64,000 nucleotides of DNA from Spirochaetia bacterium UBA5763. Lineage in GTDB: Bacteria; Spirochaetota; UBA4802; UBA5550. Positions 44,734 through 54,046 of the stretch are shown piece after piece (position 1 is the first letter of the stretch; the number at the start of each line of letters is the position of its first letter). The stretch spans positions 62,001 to 126,000 of the forward strand of contig DIEX01000011.1 of assembly GCA_002418835.1 (NCBI GenBank), read 5' to 3'. The translations under genes were made by a program, and so were the position numbers. The notes beneath the pieces are model-generated. The model did no database searches and was not told the DNA's origin. It was given only the letters and a program-made list of their open reading frames with translations.

Positions 44734-44898
44734 TTACTCCGCAGATTCAGATGAATCTGTCTCATCATCAAGGCTTTCATCCGGCTCACCGTCAACCTGG
44801 TCCTTTTTCATCGCCTTTTTCTGAAGTTTCTCTTCCTTTTTCTTTTTTTTATCCAGTTCTTTTCTTCGTTTTTCACTGCTATAAGGGTTTGGTCTCAA
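44734..44898 (-). CDS. Small charged protein upstream of the methyltransferase gene
   Basis: 54 residues starting with TTG. The choice of start rests on a perfect AAAAGGAG site 7 bp upstream; the longer ATG frame (to 44967) has no such site. The N-terminal half is very basic (PNPYSSEKRRKEL, then many Lys) and the C-terminal half acidic (Asp/Glu/Ser-rich). Similar small Lys-rich proteins occur in other genomes as hypothetical; function unknown. Cotranscribed with the RlmI-type gene, so a role in RNA or ribosome binding is plausible. Confidence 0.6.
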   Translation of the reverse strand: MRPNPYSSEKRRKELDKKKKKEEKLQKKAMKKDQVDGEPDESLDDETDSSESAE

Positions 44899-45356
44899 AA
44901 TGTCTCCTTTTAACGCGGATAATTCCTGTAAAAAATATAGGGCCGCTTTATTATTTAGATTATACATATTACTGCGGATGAATCAATTAATAGATCAGTT
45001 CAGAACAGGAATTATGAACAGGAGATTTATTAATGAAAGCATATTATTCGTGCATTATAAATAATACCCGATAATTATCAAGCTTTTTAAAGATGAACAT
45101 ATTTTTAACGATATACACTCTTATTGCAGTAAAAGCTCTTTTTCCCTCATCGTAACAACAATTCTTGACAAATGAATTTATTTATATCATAAAAGTTTCA
45201 GATAAAAATCCTGTCTTTATGGCTTATAAATAAAAGGGTCAAATAACCGGTTCAGCCATACAGCATAAAACTATAATTAGCACTATGATTGTAGAACCGT
45301 CTCCAGACAGGGACTGGCTTATCATTGATTACACTATTTAATTAACAGGAGATTTT
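44899..45356. other. Divergent intergenic region before the PutP gene
   Basis: 458 bp, AT-rich, between the small charged protein gene (minus) and the PutP gene (plus). A likely promoter is at 45165-45193, which would leave a leader of about 155 bp. No riboswitch, sRNA or ORF was recognised. Confidence 0.4.
45165..45193 (+). promoter_or_regulatory. Sigma-70-type promoter for the PutP gene
   Basis: A perfect TTGACA (45165-45170) is followed by a 17-bp spacer and CATAAA (45188-45193), four matches to the -10 consensus. The start codon is about 160 bp downstream. Confidence 0.5.
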
Positions 45357-46850
45357 ATGTCAGTACAAATGGGTATTATTGTTGCGTTCGGATTGTATCT
45401 GCTCCTGATGCTGGGTATAGGAGTATACTTTTCGAACAAATCGAATGACCTTGCAGACTATGTTCTGGGAGGCCGCGGCCTGGGGAAATGGGTAACATCA
45501 CTGAGCGCCCAGGCATCGGACATGAGCGGATGGCTCCTCATGGGGCTCCCCGGTCTTGCGTACGCGTCGGGATTCGGTGAAGCTTTCTGGCTTGCAGCGG
45601 GCCTTGCTACAGGAACGTATCTCAACTGGAGGCTTGTCGCAAGAAGATTGAGGATCTACACCAGGATGGCTAACGATTCTCTTACTATTTCAGATTTTTT
45701 TGAAAACAGATTTGGTGATACTTCACACCTTCTCAGAATGATTTCATCAATTTTTATTGTAATCTTTTTTACACTTTATGTTTCTTCCGGTTTTATTGCA
45801 GGTGGAAAACTTTTCAACACTGTATTCGGCATTCCATATGAATATGCCATTCTTATAGGCGGAGGAGTCCTTGTACTCTATACATTCCTTGGTGGATTCT
45901 TTGCAGTTTCATGGACTGACTTAATACAGGGGATAATAATGCTTTTTGCTGCGGTTGTTGTTCCGGCTTATGCAGTTGTCCATCTTGGCGGAATTTCTGC
46001 CGCATCAGAGAGAGTCGCAGCAATAAGTCCCACACTATTCTCTCTTACAAAAGACCTTGCGGGGAACAACCTCAGTGCCATTGCGATTATCTCCTCCGCA
46101 GCATGGGGTCTCGGATACTTCGGCATGCCTCACATCCTTGTAAGATTCATGGGCATAGACAGCGCCGATAATATCAGGGACGCAAGGATAATTGCCATGG
46201 TATGGGTAATCATATCTCTCGCATCCGCAGTATTCATTGGTGTTATCGGACGCGCGTACACAAGCGGCGCTCCACTCGCGGGACCGGACTCTGAAAAAAT
46301 TTTCATGGTTATGGTTCAGTCACTCTTTGTAACTTTCCTCGCGGGTGTAATGCTCTCTGCCATCCTTGCGGCTATTATGAGTACAGCCGATTCACAACTC
46401 CTTGTAGCGGCTTCAGCAATATCTGAAGATTTCTACAAAGCTATATTCAAGAAAGATGCCCAGCCTCATGAACTTGTATGGACAGGGAGAGTGGCGGTTA
46501 TTGCTATATCAATAGTAGCTTATTCAATTTCACTTAATCCGAACAGTTCTGTATTTAAAGTTGTTTCATTTGCATGGGCAGGTCTCGGTGCGACATTTGG
46601 GCCTATAATTCTAACAGCGCTCTTCTGGAGAAGAACAACAGCCAAGGGCGCATTGGCAGGAGTCCTTGTCGGCGGTATTACAGTTCTGGTATGGAAAAAC
46701 CTATCACAACTCGGTGGAATTTTTACACTGTATGAAATTATCCCTGCGTTCATTCTTTCTCTCACAGCGATAATTATAATAAGCCTTATGGACAGCGAAC
46801 CCCCGAAAGAGATTACAGATCTTTTCGACAAGGTTCAGCAGGAAATATAA
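45357..46850 (+). CDS. putP: Sodium/proline symporter
   Basis: Inner-membrane Na+/solute symporter (SSS family) of 497 residues, with about 13 membrane helices. It has the PutP signatures SLSAQASDMSGWLLMGLPG and GFGEAFWLA in helix 1-2, NDSLTISDFFE after, and DLIQGIIMLFAA. Similarity is strongest to proline transporters, though relatives also carry pantothenate and other solutes. CAGGAG lies 6 bp before the ATG. No proline dehydrogenase adjoins; proline could be an osmoprotectant or carbon source. Confidence 0.88.
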   Translation: MSVQMGIIVAFGLYLLLMLGIGVYFSNKSNDLADYVLGGRGLGKWVTSLSAQASDMSGWLLMGLPGLAYASGFGEAFWLAAGLATGTYLNWRLVARRLRIYTRMANDSLTISDFFENRFGDTSHLLRMISSIFIVIFFTLYVSSGFIAGGKLFNTVFGIPYEYAILIGGGVLVLYTFLGGFFAVSWTDLIQGIIMLFAAVVVPAYAVVHLGGISAASERVAAISPTLFSLTKDLAGNNLSAIAIISSAAWGLGYFGMPHILVRFMGIDSADNIRDARIIAMVWVIISLASAVFIGVIGRAYTSGAPLAGPDSEKIFMVMVQSLFVTFLAGVMLSAILAAIMSTADSQLLVAASAISEDFYKAIFKKDAQPHELVWTGRVAVIAISIVAYSISLNPNSSVFKVVSFAWAGLGATFGPIILTALFWRRTTAKGALAGVLVGGITVLVWKNLSQLGGIFTLYEIIPAFILSLTAIIIISLMDSEPPKEITDLFDKVQQEI

Positions 46851-46871
46851 CTTTCAGCATCACCAATATAC

Positions 46872-46902
46872 GAAGCCCTTCATGAAAAATATGAAGGGCT
46901 TC
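46872..46902. terminator. Hairpin between convergent PutP and SDR genes
   Basis: A perfect 12-bp inverted repeat (GAAGCCCTTCAT, loop GAAAAAT) starts 22 bp after the PutP stop. It is a strong bidirectional stem although only a weak T-run (TCTCTAT) follows. Confidence 0.6.
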
Positions 46903-46958
46903 TCTATATAACCGGATAATTATCTTTGGACTTCAGTATATCAGAAATTTTTTTAAAT

Positions 46959-47768
46959 CTAATAAAGTTTAGCAAGGACACGGTTATATCTGACCGGCAC
47001 AAGTCTCTGCAGCCTGTCAAGGAACCTGGCGTCAGATCCTATCCTCACACGAGCTTTATTTTTTCTCATCCCTTCAATGATTGCAGATGCAGCTTCTGCA
47101 GCTGTTGTCTTTGAAATTTTAGCAAGCCTCTTTTCCAGCTTCTCCGTATTCTTCAATACAGAGCCCTCCTTAATAACTCGCGCGTTCTTTGCAATATTTG
47201 TTTTTATTCCGCCGGGAAGCACACTGATGACATTAACCGGAAATGAGTAAAGTTCATCCTGAAGAGCTTCAGTGAATCCCCGCAGTCCGAATTTTGTAGC
47301 GCAGTATGCGCTCTGGTTTCCTGTACCAATTACTCCGAAAACGCTTGCAACATTTACAAGGTACGCGCCCTGTTTGTTTTTAAGCTCCGGAAGAAAAGCC
47401 TTTGTCATATATATGGCGCCCCAGAGATTAATGTTCATAATCCATTCAAAATCTGATATCTTCAACTCATCAAATTTTCCGAAAAGTGTAACTCCCGCAT
47501 TATTAATGAGAATATCAATGCCTCCATGTTTTTTTTTCACATCTGCTGCGAATTTATTTACCTGTTTGCTGTCAGATATATCAACCTTGTAACCGGATGC
47601 CGCTCCACCTGAATCTTTCACCAGTTTTACGGTTCCATCAAGGTTTTTTTTATCATAATCAGCAGCGATTATAGCACACCCCTCACCTGACATCTGCAGC
47701 GCCAGTTCTCTCCCAATACCTGAAGCAGCTCCCGTAATTACAGCAATCTTTGCATTAAAAAGCCCCAT
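46959..47768 (-). CDS. SDR-family oxidoreductase
   Basis: 269 residues of a classical short-chain dehydrogenase. The NAD(P)-binding TGAASGIG is at 12-19, NNAG at 89-92, and the catalytic Ser142, Tyr155 and Lys159 (SAYCATK) are all present. The C-terminus is basic (about 240-269) with a KNKARVRIG stretch, as in SDRs that act on lipids or acyl groups. Substrate unknown. A GGGGGGAGT site precedes the ATG. It lies downstream of the palindromic repeat at 47797-47940. Confidence 0.85.
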   Translation of the reverse strand: MGLFNAKIAVITGAASGIGRELALQMSGEGCAIIAADYDKKNLDGTVKLVKDSGGAASGYKVDISDSKQVNKFAADVKKKHGGIDILINNAGVTLFGKFDELKISDFEWIMNINLWGAIYMTKAFLPELKNKQGAYLVNVASVFGVIGTGNQSAYCATKFGLRGFTEALQDELYSFPVNVISVLPGGIKTNIAKNARVIKEGSVLKNTEKLEKRLAKISKTTAAEAASAIIEGMRKNKARVRIGSDARFLDRLQRLVPVRYNRVLAKLY

Positions 47769-47796
47769 ACTCCCCCCTTCCTGATTTTTTTAGATT

Positions 47797-47940
47797 TATA
47801 GCAGTTAACGTTTGGAATAATCCGGATCTGTCATTTCGAAGAAGCGACAGCGACTGAGAAATCTGTTTTTTATGATTATTTTTTAGATTTCTCACATACG
47901 TTCGAAATGACAGGAACTAACTAATTCGTTAATTGCTATA
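47797..47940. repeat. 144-bp nested palindrome, MITE-like
   Basis: Outer inverted repeats TATAGCAGTTAACG (47797-47810) and CGTTAATTGCTATA (47927-47940) match but for one G-T pair. Inside, TGTCATTTCGAA (47829-47840) pairs with TTCGAAATGACA (47901-47912) and TGAGAAATCT (47855-47864) with AGATTTCTCA (47885-47894). The inner TGTCATTTCGAA...GAGAAATCT sequence is reminiscent of dispersed palindromic repeats seen in several bacterial phyla. No transposase is linked. Confidence 0.65.
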
Positions 47941-48057
47941 GTATACCCTGAAAATATGCCTGTATTATAAGTCACAAAATAAAAATAATAAAAGTTTACT
48001 AAAAAATCGAACATTTGCTCACAAAAAGCAAATAAAATTTACTCTCTGCCACAAAAA

Positions 48058-48085
48058 AAAGGGGATGCCTTCCGGTATCCCCTTT
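48058..48085 (-). terminator. Intrinsic terminator of the acyl-CoA dehydrogenase gene
   Basis: On the minus strand AAAGGGGAT pairs with ATCCCCTTT across a 10-nt loop, and the right arm merges into a run of eight T. It lies 24 bp past the stop codon. Confidence 0.8.
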
Positions 48086-48108
48086 CTGTTATGCGGATAA
48101 AACTGATT

Positions 48109-49980
48109 TTACTCGAGTGGTGCGCCTGTGAATACAGAATCACTTGCCTTAACCGGTGCGCCTTCGTTGAACTTGATTGCTCTCGCCCTTCCGAAAAATT
48201 TCGGGAACTCTGAACCGAGATAGAACTGTGAAGAAAGAACTTTCCCGGCATAGAATGCGGCTTCGTCATTATCAGCAAGGAGTTTCTCCCTGTCAGCGCC
48301 TTTGGCATCACCAACAAGCTCTTTCATCTTAGGCATAGTTTTTGTAAGTGACCAGAGATGTGTCCATGCAATAGCTATCATATACATCGCTTCCTGGAGA
48401 GGAGTTGCGTGCATAAACAGATTGAGGAATTTCCCTTCAGCCATCTGTTTTTTCAGCATCTCGATAAGCTCATCAAGTTCTTTGAGGCCTTCCGCGAATA
48501 CTTCAATATATTTGTCTTCAACAATACCTTTTGCAGCAGCAAGAGTTTCATTCATTCTCTTAACCATTGCCTTGTAGTTGAACTGGTCTTTATTCATGAG
48601 GATCTTCCTCATTGTAAGGTCCATGGACTGGATACCGTTTGTTCCTTCCCATATGGCAAGGATCTTGGAATCGCTCATGTATCTTACTATAGGATAGTCT
48701 TTACAGTATCCATAACCGCCATAAGTCTGCATCGCCATAGATGTGATTTCAACACCCTTATCTGTACAGCCGGCTTTACATATTGGAGTAAGGATCTCAA
48801 CAAGGCCCTGAGCCTCTTTCTTCTCATTTTCGTCTGAAGAAACGTGTGTAAGGTCGATATTTTTGAAAAGAAAGTAGCAGAGGATCCTCTGTCCTTCAAT
48901 GTGAGACTTCATCCACAGCAGCATTCTTTTTACGTCAGGGTGTTTGCTTATTGTTACAAGCGGTGCATCAGGGTTCAGCATCTGTGTTACGTCAGCGCCC
49001 TGATACCTGTTTTTAGCATAAGTTATAGCGTGCATATAAGCTGCTGACGCGTTTCCATGGCCCTGAACAGCAACACCGTTACGTGCGAAGTTCATCATCT
49101 GGAACATGATCTTCATGCCCTGGCGCTCCTGGCCCATGATGTAGCCTATACAGCTTCCATTATCACCGAAAGCAAGCTGTGATGTCCCCTGGCCGTGTAT
49201 ACCCATCTTGTGTTCAATACCTGTACATACAACATCATTGAACTCGCCGAGAGATCCGTCAGGGTTAACTCTGTATTTGGGAACGATAAATATAGATATA
49301 CCTTTTGTCCCTTTGGGGTCACCTTCGATCCTTGCGAGAACCGGGTGTATCATATTTTTATAGTAGTCATTCTCACCGGAGGAGATGAATATTTTCTGGC
49401 CTGTAATTTTGTATGTCCCGTCAGCCTGTTTTACAGCTTTGGTTTTAAGGTTACCGACGTCAGAACCTGCATCGGGCTCTGTAAGGCACATTGTTCCGCC
49501 CCACTCACCAGACATGATTTTATCCCCATACATTCTTTTCTGCTCTTCAGTAGCATGAGTGAACAGCATCTCCATACAACCGTGTGAAAGTCCGGGATAC
49601 ATTCCGAGGCAGTAGTTGGACGCGCAAATATATTCACTTGCCGCTGCGCCGATAAGGTTCGGCATACCCATACCGCCATCTTCCGGGTGGTCTGTGAGTC
49701 CCATAAATCCTGCCGCGTAATACTGGTCAAGTGCAGGTTTGAAGATTTCAGGAATTTTAACTGCTTTTGTTACAGGGTCCCATTTTGCTCCAACCTTGTC
49801 CCCTTCTTCTGCTGTGGGATAAAACACTTCAACTGCCATCTGCTCTGCAAGGTCAATAGTAGCATCGAATGTGTCATGATCGAAATCAGCAAATGCAGGA
49901 TACTTTGTCATTTTGTCTACTTCGAGAAGCTCGAAAACAACAAATTTAACATCTCTCGTATCAACTAATGGATTCAGCAT
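48109..49980 (-). CDS. Acyl-CoA dehydrogenase
   Basis: FAD enzyme that oxidises acyl-CoA to 2-enoyl-CoA in beta-oxidation. The 623-residue protein belongs to the long bacterial type with an extra C-terminal domain. The N-terminal domain has MCLTEPDAGSDVG (about 165-177) and KIFISSGEND. The flavin-binding part has QTYGGYGYCKDYPIVRYM and the IWEGTNGIQ motif near the catalytic Glu position. An AAGGAGG site precedes the ATG. It is transcribed on its own behind a strong promoter (50209-50237) but lies next to acyl-CoA ligase and CoA-transferase genes. The electron acceptor (ETF) is not in the window. Confidence 0.9.
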   Translation of the reverse strand: MLNPLVDTRDVKFVVFELLEVDKMTKYPAFADFDHDTFDATIDLAEQMAVEVFYPTAEEGDKVGAKWDPVTKAVKIPEIFKPALDQYYAAGFMGLTDHPEDGGMGMPNLIGAAASEYICASNYCLGMYPGLSHGCMEMLFTHATEEQKRMYGDKIMSGEWGGTMCLTEPDAGSDVGNLKTKAVKQADGTYKITGQKIFISSGENDYYKNMIHPVLARIEGDPKGTKGISIFIVPKYRVNPDGSLGEFNDVVCTGIEHKMGIHGQGTSQLAFGDNGSCIGYIMGQERQGMKIMFQMMNFARNGVAVQGHGNASAAYMHAITYAKNRYQGADVTQMLNPDAPLVTISKHPDVKRMLLWMKSHIEGQRILCYFLFKNIDLTHVSSDENEKKEAQGLVEILTPICKAGCTDKGVEITSMAMQTYGGYGYCKDYPIVRYMSDSKILAIWEGTNGIQSMDLTMRKILMNKDQFNYKAMVKRMNETLAAAKGIVEDKYIEVFAEGLKELDELIEMLKKQMAEGKFLNLFMHATPLQEAMYMIAIAWTHLWSLTKTMPKMKELVGDAKGADREKLLADNDEAAFYAGKVLSSQFYLGSEFPKFFGRARAIKFNEGAPVKASDSVFTGAPLE

Positions 49981-50208
49981 ATAAGCCTCCTTAAAAGTGT
50001 ATTCTTTTATATATTTTTAGCAGAAAATAAGATTATTCCCCCTGGTGGAAATATTACTGCCTCTTAAGCAGAGATATATGCCAGTAATCTTATTTACTGT
50101 TATTTTTATTCAGATATTTTTTATGTATAAGTCACTTTCAGGATTAAAAAACCGGCAAAACTCTAAACTACATTAAAAAAACGTAGCTTCTCCCAAATTA
50201 TTAAACGA

Positions 50209-50237
50209 TTCATATTAATAAAATTCTTATCTGTCAA
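50209..50237 (-). promoter_or_regulatory. Sigma-70-type promoter of the acyl-CoA dehydrogenase gene
   Basis: On the minus strand TTGACA (50232-50237) is followed by 17 bp and TATGAA (50209-50214). It lies about 230 bp upstream of the start codon. No other feature is seen in the 294-bp gap. Confidence 0.55.
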
Positions 50238-50274
50238 TAAAAATTGCTTTTTTTTGATGAAATAGTCTGTTTTT

Positions 50275-52137
50275 TTAAATAATACTTAAGTCATCTTTCA
50301 GATTATATCTGAAAACTATTACACCATCTTCAACAGAGATGGTATGTTTACGGGGATTCCTCTTAAAAACCTTTATCATCTTGCTGTTTTCATAAAGTAC
50401 GTTGGCAGTCATTATCTCCACCCCCCTTGACTCAGCAATTTGTATAAGATGTTCGAGGAGAAATGAGGCAATACCTTTACCCTGGTATTCTTCACTCACT
50501 ATAAAAGCGAGTTCATATGATCCGTCATGCTCAAACCAGGCGAACCGTGCTTCCGCAATGATCTTCTGAGTCATTCCGTATTCAAGGACTCCTACAATTG
50601 AAAGAGTTTTATCATAATCCACGCTTACATACTTCTGCATGTTTTTATGAGGCATAGTGTTTACACGGGAGAAGTAACGGAAATACTTGGCCTCATCAGA
50701 GAACTGGTAGAAAAGCTCCCGCATCATATCTTCATCAGAGGGCTTAATAGGACGGAACTTTATATCAAGTTCAGGGCCGAAACTTTTTACAATTTCAAGT
50801 TCTTCAGGATAGTTTACAGAAAATTCCTTATGATAAATCTGATCCTTGTACACATAACCCTGTTTTTTTGCCTGTTCAAGGAGGGCCTCCCTGTGATCCG
50901 GGTGGGCAATATCAATCATTGCGATTACCCTCTCCCTGATCGATTTCCCGAAGAGATTAGCCACACCATATTCTGTAACAACGTGACGTGTAACCCCCAG
51001 CGTTCCCCTTGCCATGTCAGCCTCTTCCTCATGGCTGATTACAATATTGCTTCTTCCGTCCCGGTCAATGGAGTTCAGTGCGATGATCGCCTTGCCGTTT
51101 TTCGCGAAAGCCGCACCCACGGAAAAATTCAGTTTGCTCTCATAACCGGAGAGGAGGTTGTCACCCGAATGAAAGATGGCAAGCTCGCCGGTTACATCTA
51201 TCCGCTTAACATTCATTATGCTGACAAGATTATTGACTCTCCGTATATTCATCGGGTTCGCAAGAATAGCGATTGGGTAAAATTCAAACACAGGATTACC
51301 GGATACATAGCGATAGAGCTCCCTTGTGCCGTAGCAGTAACTCGCTGTAACCTGCCCCCCCTTATACCTGTTCCTCTCCAGGGAAACAGCACCGGACTCA
51401 ATAAGATCAATAACCCAGTCGGATATAACGTTTGTGAAAATTCCCAGCTCCTTCTTTGATTTAAGATGGTAGGCTATCGCATCAAAAATCCGGCCTGCAT
51501 GAAGTACAACTGTTGAGCCGTCTTCAATCAGATGGGATATATGAAACCCGATTCTTCCGAGAGGCTCATCAAAAGGTTTTCTCTCTCTTTCAGGGAGCGG
51601 AAGGTCGCTCTTGATCATGCAGTCCACCTGGTCAGTGTGGATAAAGGTATCGCCGTAAGTAACAGGCATTCCGGAGTTCACCTCCGCGATAACAAGCTTT
51701 GCATGTTTAATAACAATCTTGGCAACATCAGCAGCAACTCCCAGGCTCATGAACCCCCTGGCGTCAGGCGGTGATGTTGTGATAACAGCAACATCGATCC
51801 TCTGGGCTTTACGTGAAAAGATATAAGGAATTTCAATTAAGTTCGCGGGGATAAAATCTATCTCTCCTGACTGTATTTTCTTTTTAATACTTTCACCTGT
51901 GCTGAAAGTCTTGAGCCTGTATTTATACTCATGCTCGCTGTCGAACTTAATGTATTCATTGAGAGTGATGAGCTGAATCAGTTCAAGATCCTGAAGGTTT
52001 GTCGCGTCAGAAACGGTCAATGAGGAAGCAAAGAGGGCCGGTACTGCCGGCCCGCTGCTGAAGAATATTTTGTTCCCGGGCTTAAGCATCCCGAGAGCTG
52101 AAGTTACGCTTGTGTATTTGCTTTCATAATCAGGCAT
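50275..52137 (-). CDS. Acetyl-CoA hydrolase/transferase fused to a GNAT acetyltransferase
   Basis: 620 residues. The N-terminal about 450 residues are a class I acyl-CoA transferase of the acetyl-CoA hydrolase family, with the catalytic Glu389 in VTEYGVANL and the GKSIRERV segment. Residues about 455-620 form a GNAT domain (acetyl-CoA-binding VSEEYQGKGIAS near 575). Such fusions may couple acyl-CoA level to protein acetylation. The longer frame (to 52236) runs into the upstream gene; the ATG at 52137 has AAAGG upstream and lies 4 bp past the ligase stop, so it is chosen. Together they could activate and recycle fatty acids as CoA esters. Confidence 0.85.
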   Translation of the reverse strand: MPDYESKYTSVTSALGMLKPGNKIFFSSGPAVPALFASSLTVSDATNLQDLELIQLITLNEYIKFDSEHEYKYRLKTFSTGESIKKKIQSGEIDFIPANLIEIPYIFSRKAQRIDVAVITTSPPDARGFMSLGVAADVAKIVIKHAKLVIAEVNSGMPVTYGDTFIHTDQVDCMIKSDLPLPERERKPFDEPLGRIGFHISHLIEDGSTVVLHAGRIFDAIAYHLKSKKELGIFTNVISDWVIDLIESGAVSLERNRYKGGQVTASYCYGTRELYRYVSGNPVFEFYPIAILANPMNIRRVNNLVSIMNVKRIDVTGELAIFHSGDNLLSGYESKLNFSVGAAFAKNGKAIIALNSIDRDGRSNIVISHEEEADMARGTLGVTRHVVTEYGVANLFGKSIRERVIAMIDIAHPDHREALLEQAKKQGYVYKDQIYHKEFSVNYPEELEIVKSFGPELDIKFRPIKPSDEDMMRELFYQFSDEAKYFRYFSRVNTMPHKNMQKYVSVDYDKTLSIVGVLEYGMTQKIIAEARFAWFEHDGSYELAFIVSEEYQGKGIASFLLEHLIQIAESRGVEIMTANVLYENSKMIKVFKRNPRKHTISVEDGVIVFRYNLKDDLSII

Positions 52138-52141
52138 TATA

Positions 52142-53836
52142 TCAACCTTTTGTCCGCTTCTCCTCCTCCTCTCTGCGGAGTTCTTTTTTAAGAATCTTAC
52201 CCACATTGCTTTCAGGGAGAGCGGAGCGTATTTCAATCAGGCCCGGCCATTTATACTTCGCCAGCTTATCCTGACAATAATCCATAACCTCTTTTTCGTC
52301 AAGCACTGCACCATCATTCGGCACAACAAAAACTTTTATTTTTTCACCACGTTTTTCGTCAGGAATCCCTATAACAGCCGCTTTCTGAATCTTCGAGTGT
52401 TCATACAGTATCTCTTCAATCTCTCTGGGGTAAACATTATAACCGCTTGATATAATAAGGTCCTTTATCCGGTCTACAACAAAGAAGTAACCGTCATCAT
52501 CCATATAAGCTATGTCGCCGGAGTGGAGCCAGCCGTTCTTTATAGCCTTTGCTGTCTCCTCAGGCTTATTCAGATAACCCTGAGTAACCTGCGGCCCCCT
52601 GAAAATCATTTCACCTTCTTTGCCCGCAGGCATCGGCTCTTCACCGGACACAAGATCAACAATCTTAACATCAGTATCCGGATACGGCAGCCCGATGCTC
52701 CCCGGCTTGTTGAGCCCGCCGAATGGATTGAGGTGCGTCTGCGGTGAAGTCTCTGTCATTCCGAATCCCTCGTTTATATCCGCACCTGTAAGCTCCTTGA
52801 ACTTCTTCAGAACTTCAACGGGGAGAGATGATCCGCCGGAGGTGAGAACTTTATAGCAGCTCATGTCGGTCTTTTTAAGATCAGGGTGCTGAAGCATCCC
52901 TACATACATTGTAGGCACCATAGAACAGACTGTGGGCCTGTACTTCCTTGTTGCTGCAAGAAGATCAACGGGCTGCGGCTTTGGAACCATGACAGCAGTC
53001 CACCCCATAAATACCGGCAGATTCATTGCCGCACTCATCCCCAGCACATGAAAAACCGGGGCCGCTGCGATTAATACTTCGTCACCTTTATTTAATGTCG
53101 GAAACCACGCACCATACATCTGAACCATGGAACAGAGGTTCCTGTGAGTTAATATTGCCCCCTTCGACTGCCCTGTTGTGCCTCCGGTGTATTGATACAC
53201 CGCAGTATCATCAAATGAAACTTTTACCTCCGGACTCCCGTTTATGAAGTTCACTGCGTCAAGCCATCTGTAGACTTTCTCAGCAGGTGGCACATCTGCT
53301 CTGAGACCTTTTTTCTTCCCCACGAGTTTTATCAGCAGCTTCTTCACCGGAGGGAGATAATCCCCCATTGATGTATATATAATCTTTTCAATCTTTGTAT
53401 TTTTTCTGACAGCAATCATCCTGTTTGCAAGGAGGTCCAGTGTAATGAGCATCTTCGCGCCTGAATCATTAAACTGATATTCAAGTTCCCTGTCTGTATA
53501 CAGGGGATTATTCATCTGTATAATTGCCCCGAGCTTAAGTACCGCGTAATAAGCAATAACTGTCTGAATCATATTGGGAAGAAGAACAGCAACCACATCC
53601 CCCTTCTTTATACCGGCTGTTGCGAGAAATGAGGCAAGAGCATTCACCTTATCTCTTACTTCTGAATATTTCATTCTGTATCCCTGAAAAATTAAGGCAT
53701 CCCTGCCGGGATACTGCAATGCCGTCCTTTCAAACATATCGTGCAGACATATCTCTTCATACCTGATGCTCGACGGGATACCTTCAGGATAATGTTTGAG
53801 CCATGGTTTTGAATCATAAACATCTTTCTCTTTCAT
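52142..53836 (-). CDS. fadD: Long-chain acyl-CoA ligase (AMP-binding)
   Basis: 564 residues of the ANL superfamily that activates fatty acids to acyl-CoA through an acyl-AMP. The phosphate-binding YTGGTTGQSKG is at 216-226. GFGMTETSP and the GWLHSGDIAYMDDDGYFFVVDR segment are present, and the C-terminal Lys is in NVGKILKKEL (about 550). The length and sequence match FadD. A GGGGGAG site 3 bp before the ATG supports the start. It is followed by the CoA-transferase/GNAT gene, so both are in one operon. Confidence 0.9.
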   Translation of the reverse strand: MKEKDVYDSKPWLKHYPEGIPSSIRYEEICLHDMFERTALQYPGRDALIFQGYRMKYSEVRDKVNALASFLATAGIKKGDVVAVLLPNMIQTVIAYYAVLKLGAIIQMNNPLYTDRELEYQFNDSGAKMLITLDLLANRMIAVRKNTKIEKIIYTSMGDYLPPVKKLLIKLVGKKKGLRADVPPAEKVYRWLDAVNFINGSPEVKVSFDDTAVYQYTGGTTGQSKGAILTHRNLCSMVQMYGAWFPTLNKGDEVLIAAAPVFHVLGMSAAMNLPVFMGWTAVMVPKPQPVDLLAATRKYRPTVCSMVPTMYVGMLQHPDLKKTDMSCYKVLTSGGSSLPVEVLKKFKELTGADINEGFGMTETSPQTHLNPFGGLNKPGSIGLPYPDTDVKIVDLVSGEEPMPAGKEGEMIFRGPQVTQGYLNKPEETAKAIKNGWLHSGDIAYMDDDGYFFVVDRIKDLIISSGYNVYPREIEEILYEHSKIQKAAVIGIPDEKRGEKIKVFVVPNDGAVLDEKEVMDYCQDKLAKYKWPGLIEIRSALPESNVGKILKKELRREEEEKRTKG

Positions 53837-54046
53837 AATCTCCCCCGCATATTTTCTGTACTGTATTCAGGCAGCATTTAATCACAATTTCCCACAGATA
53901 GTCAAATTCTTTCGTGATTATTTATGTTGTTTATTATAAATTAGTGAAGAATTTAAGTGGCATTCGGTATTTAATAGAGCTTTTTTGCAAAACGGGCTCA
54001 TTATTTGAGTTAAATCTATTATTTAAGAATAAATAAAGTCTGATAA

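Larger units (their letters stand above)
47769..48108. other. Intergenic region holding a nested palindromic element and a terminator
   Basis: 340 bp between the SDR start and the acyl-CoA dehydrogenase stop. It contains the repeat at 47797-47940 and the terminator at 48058-48085. No ORF was supported. Confidence 0.5.
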
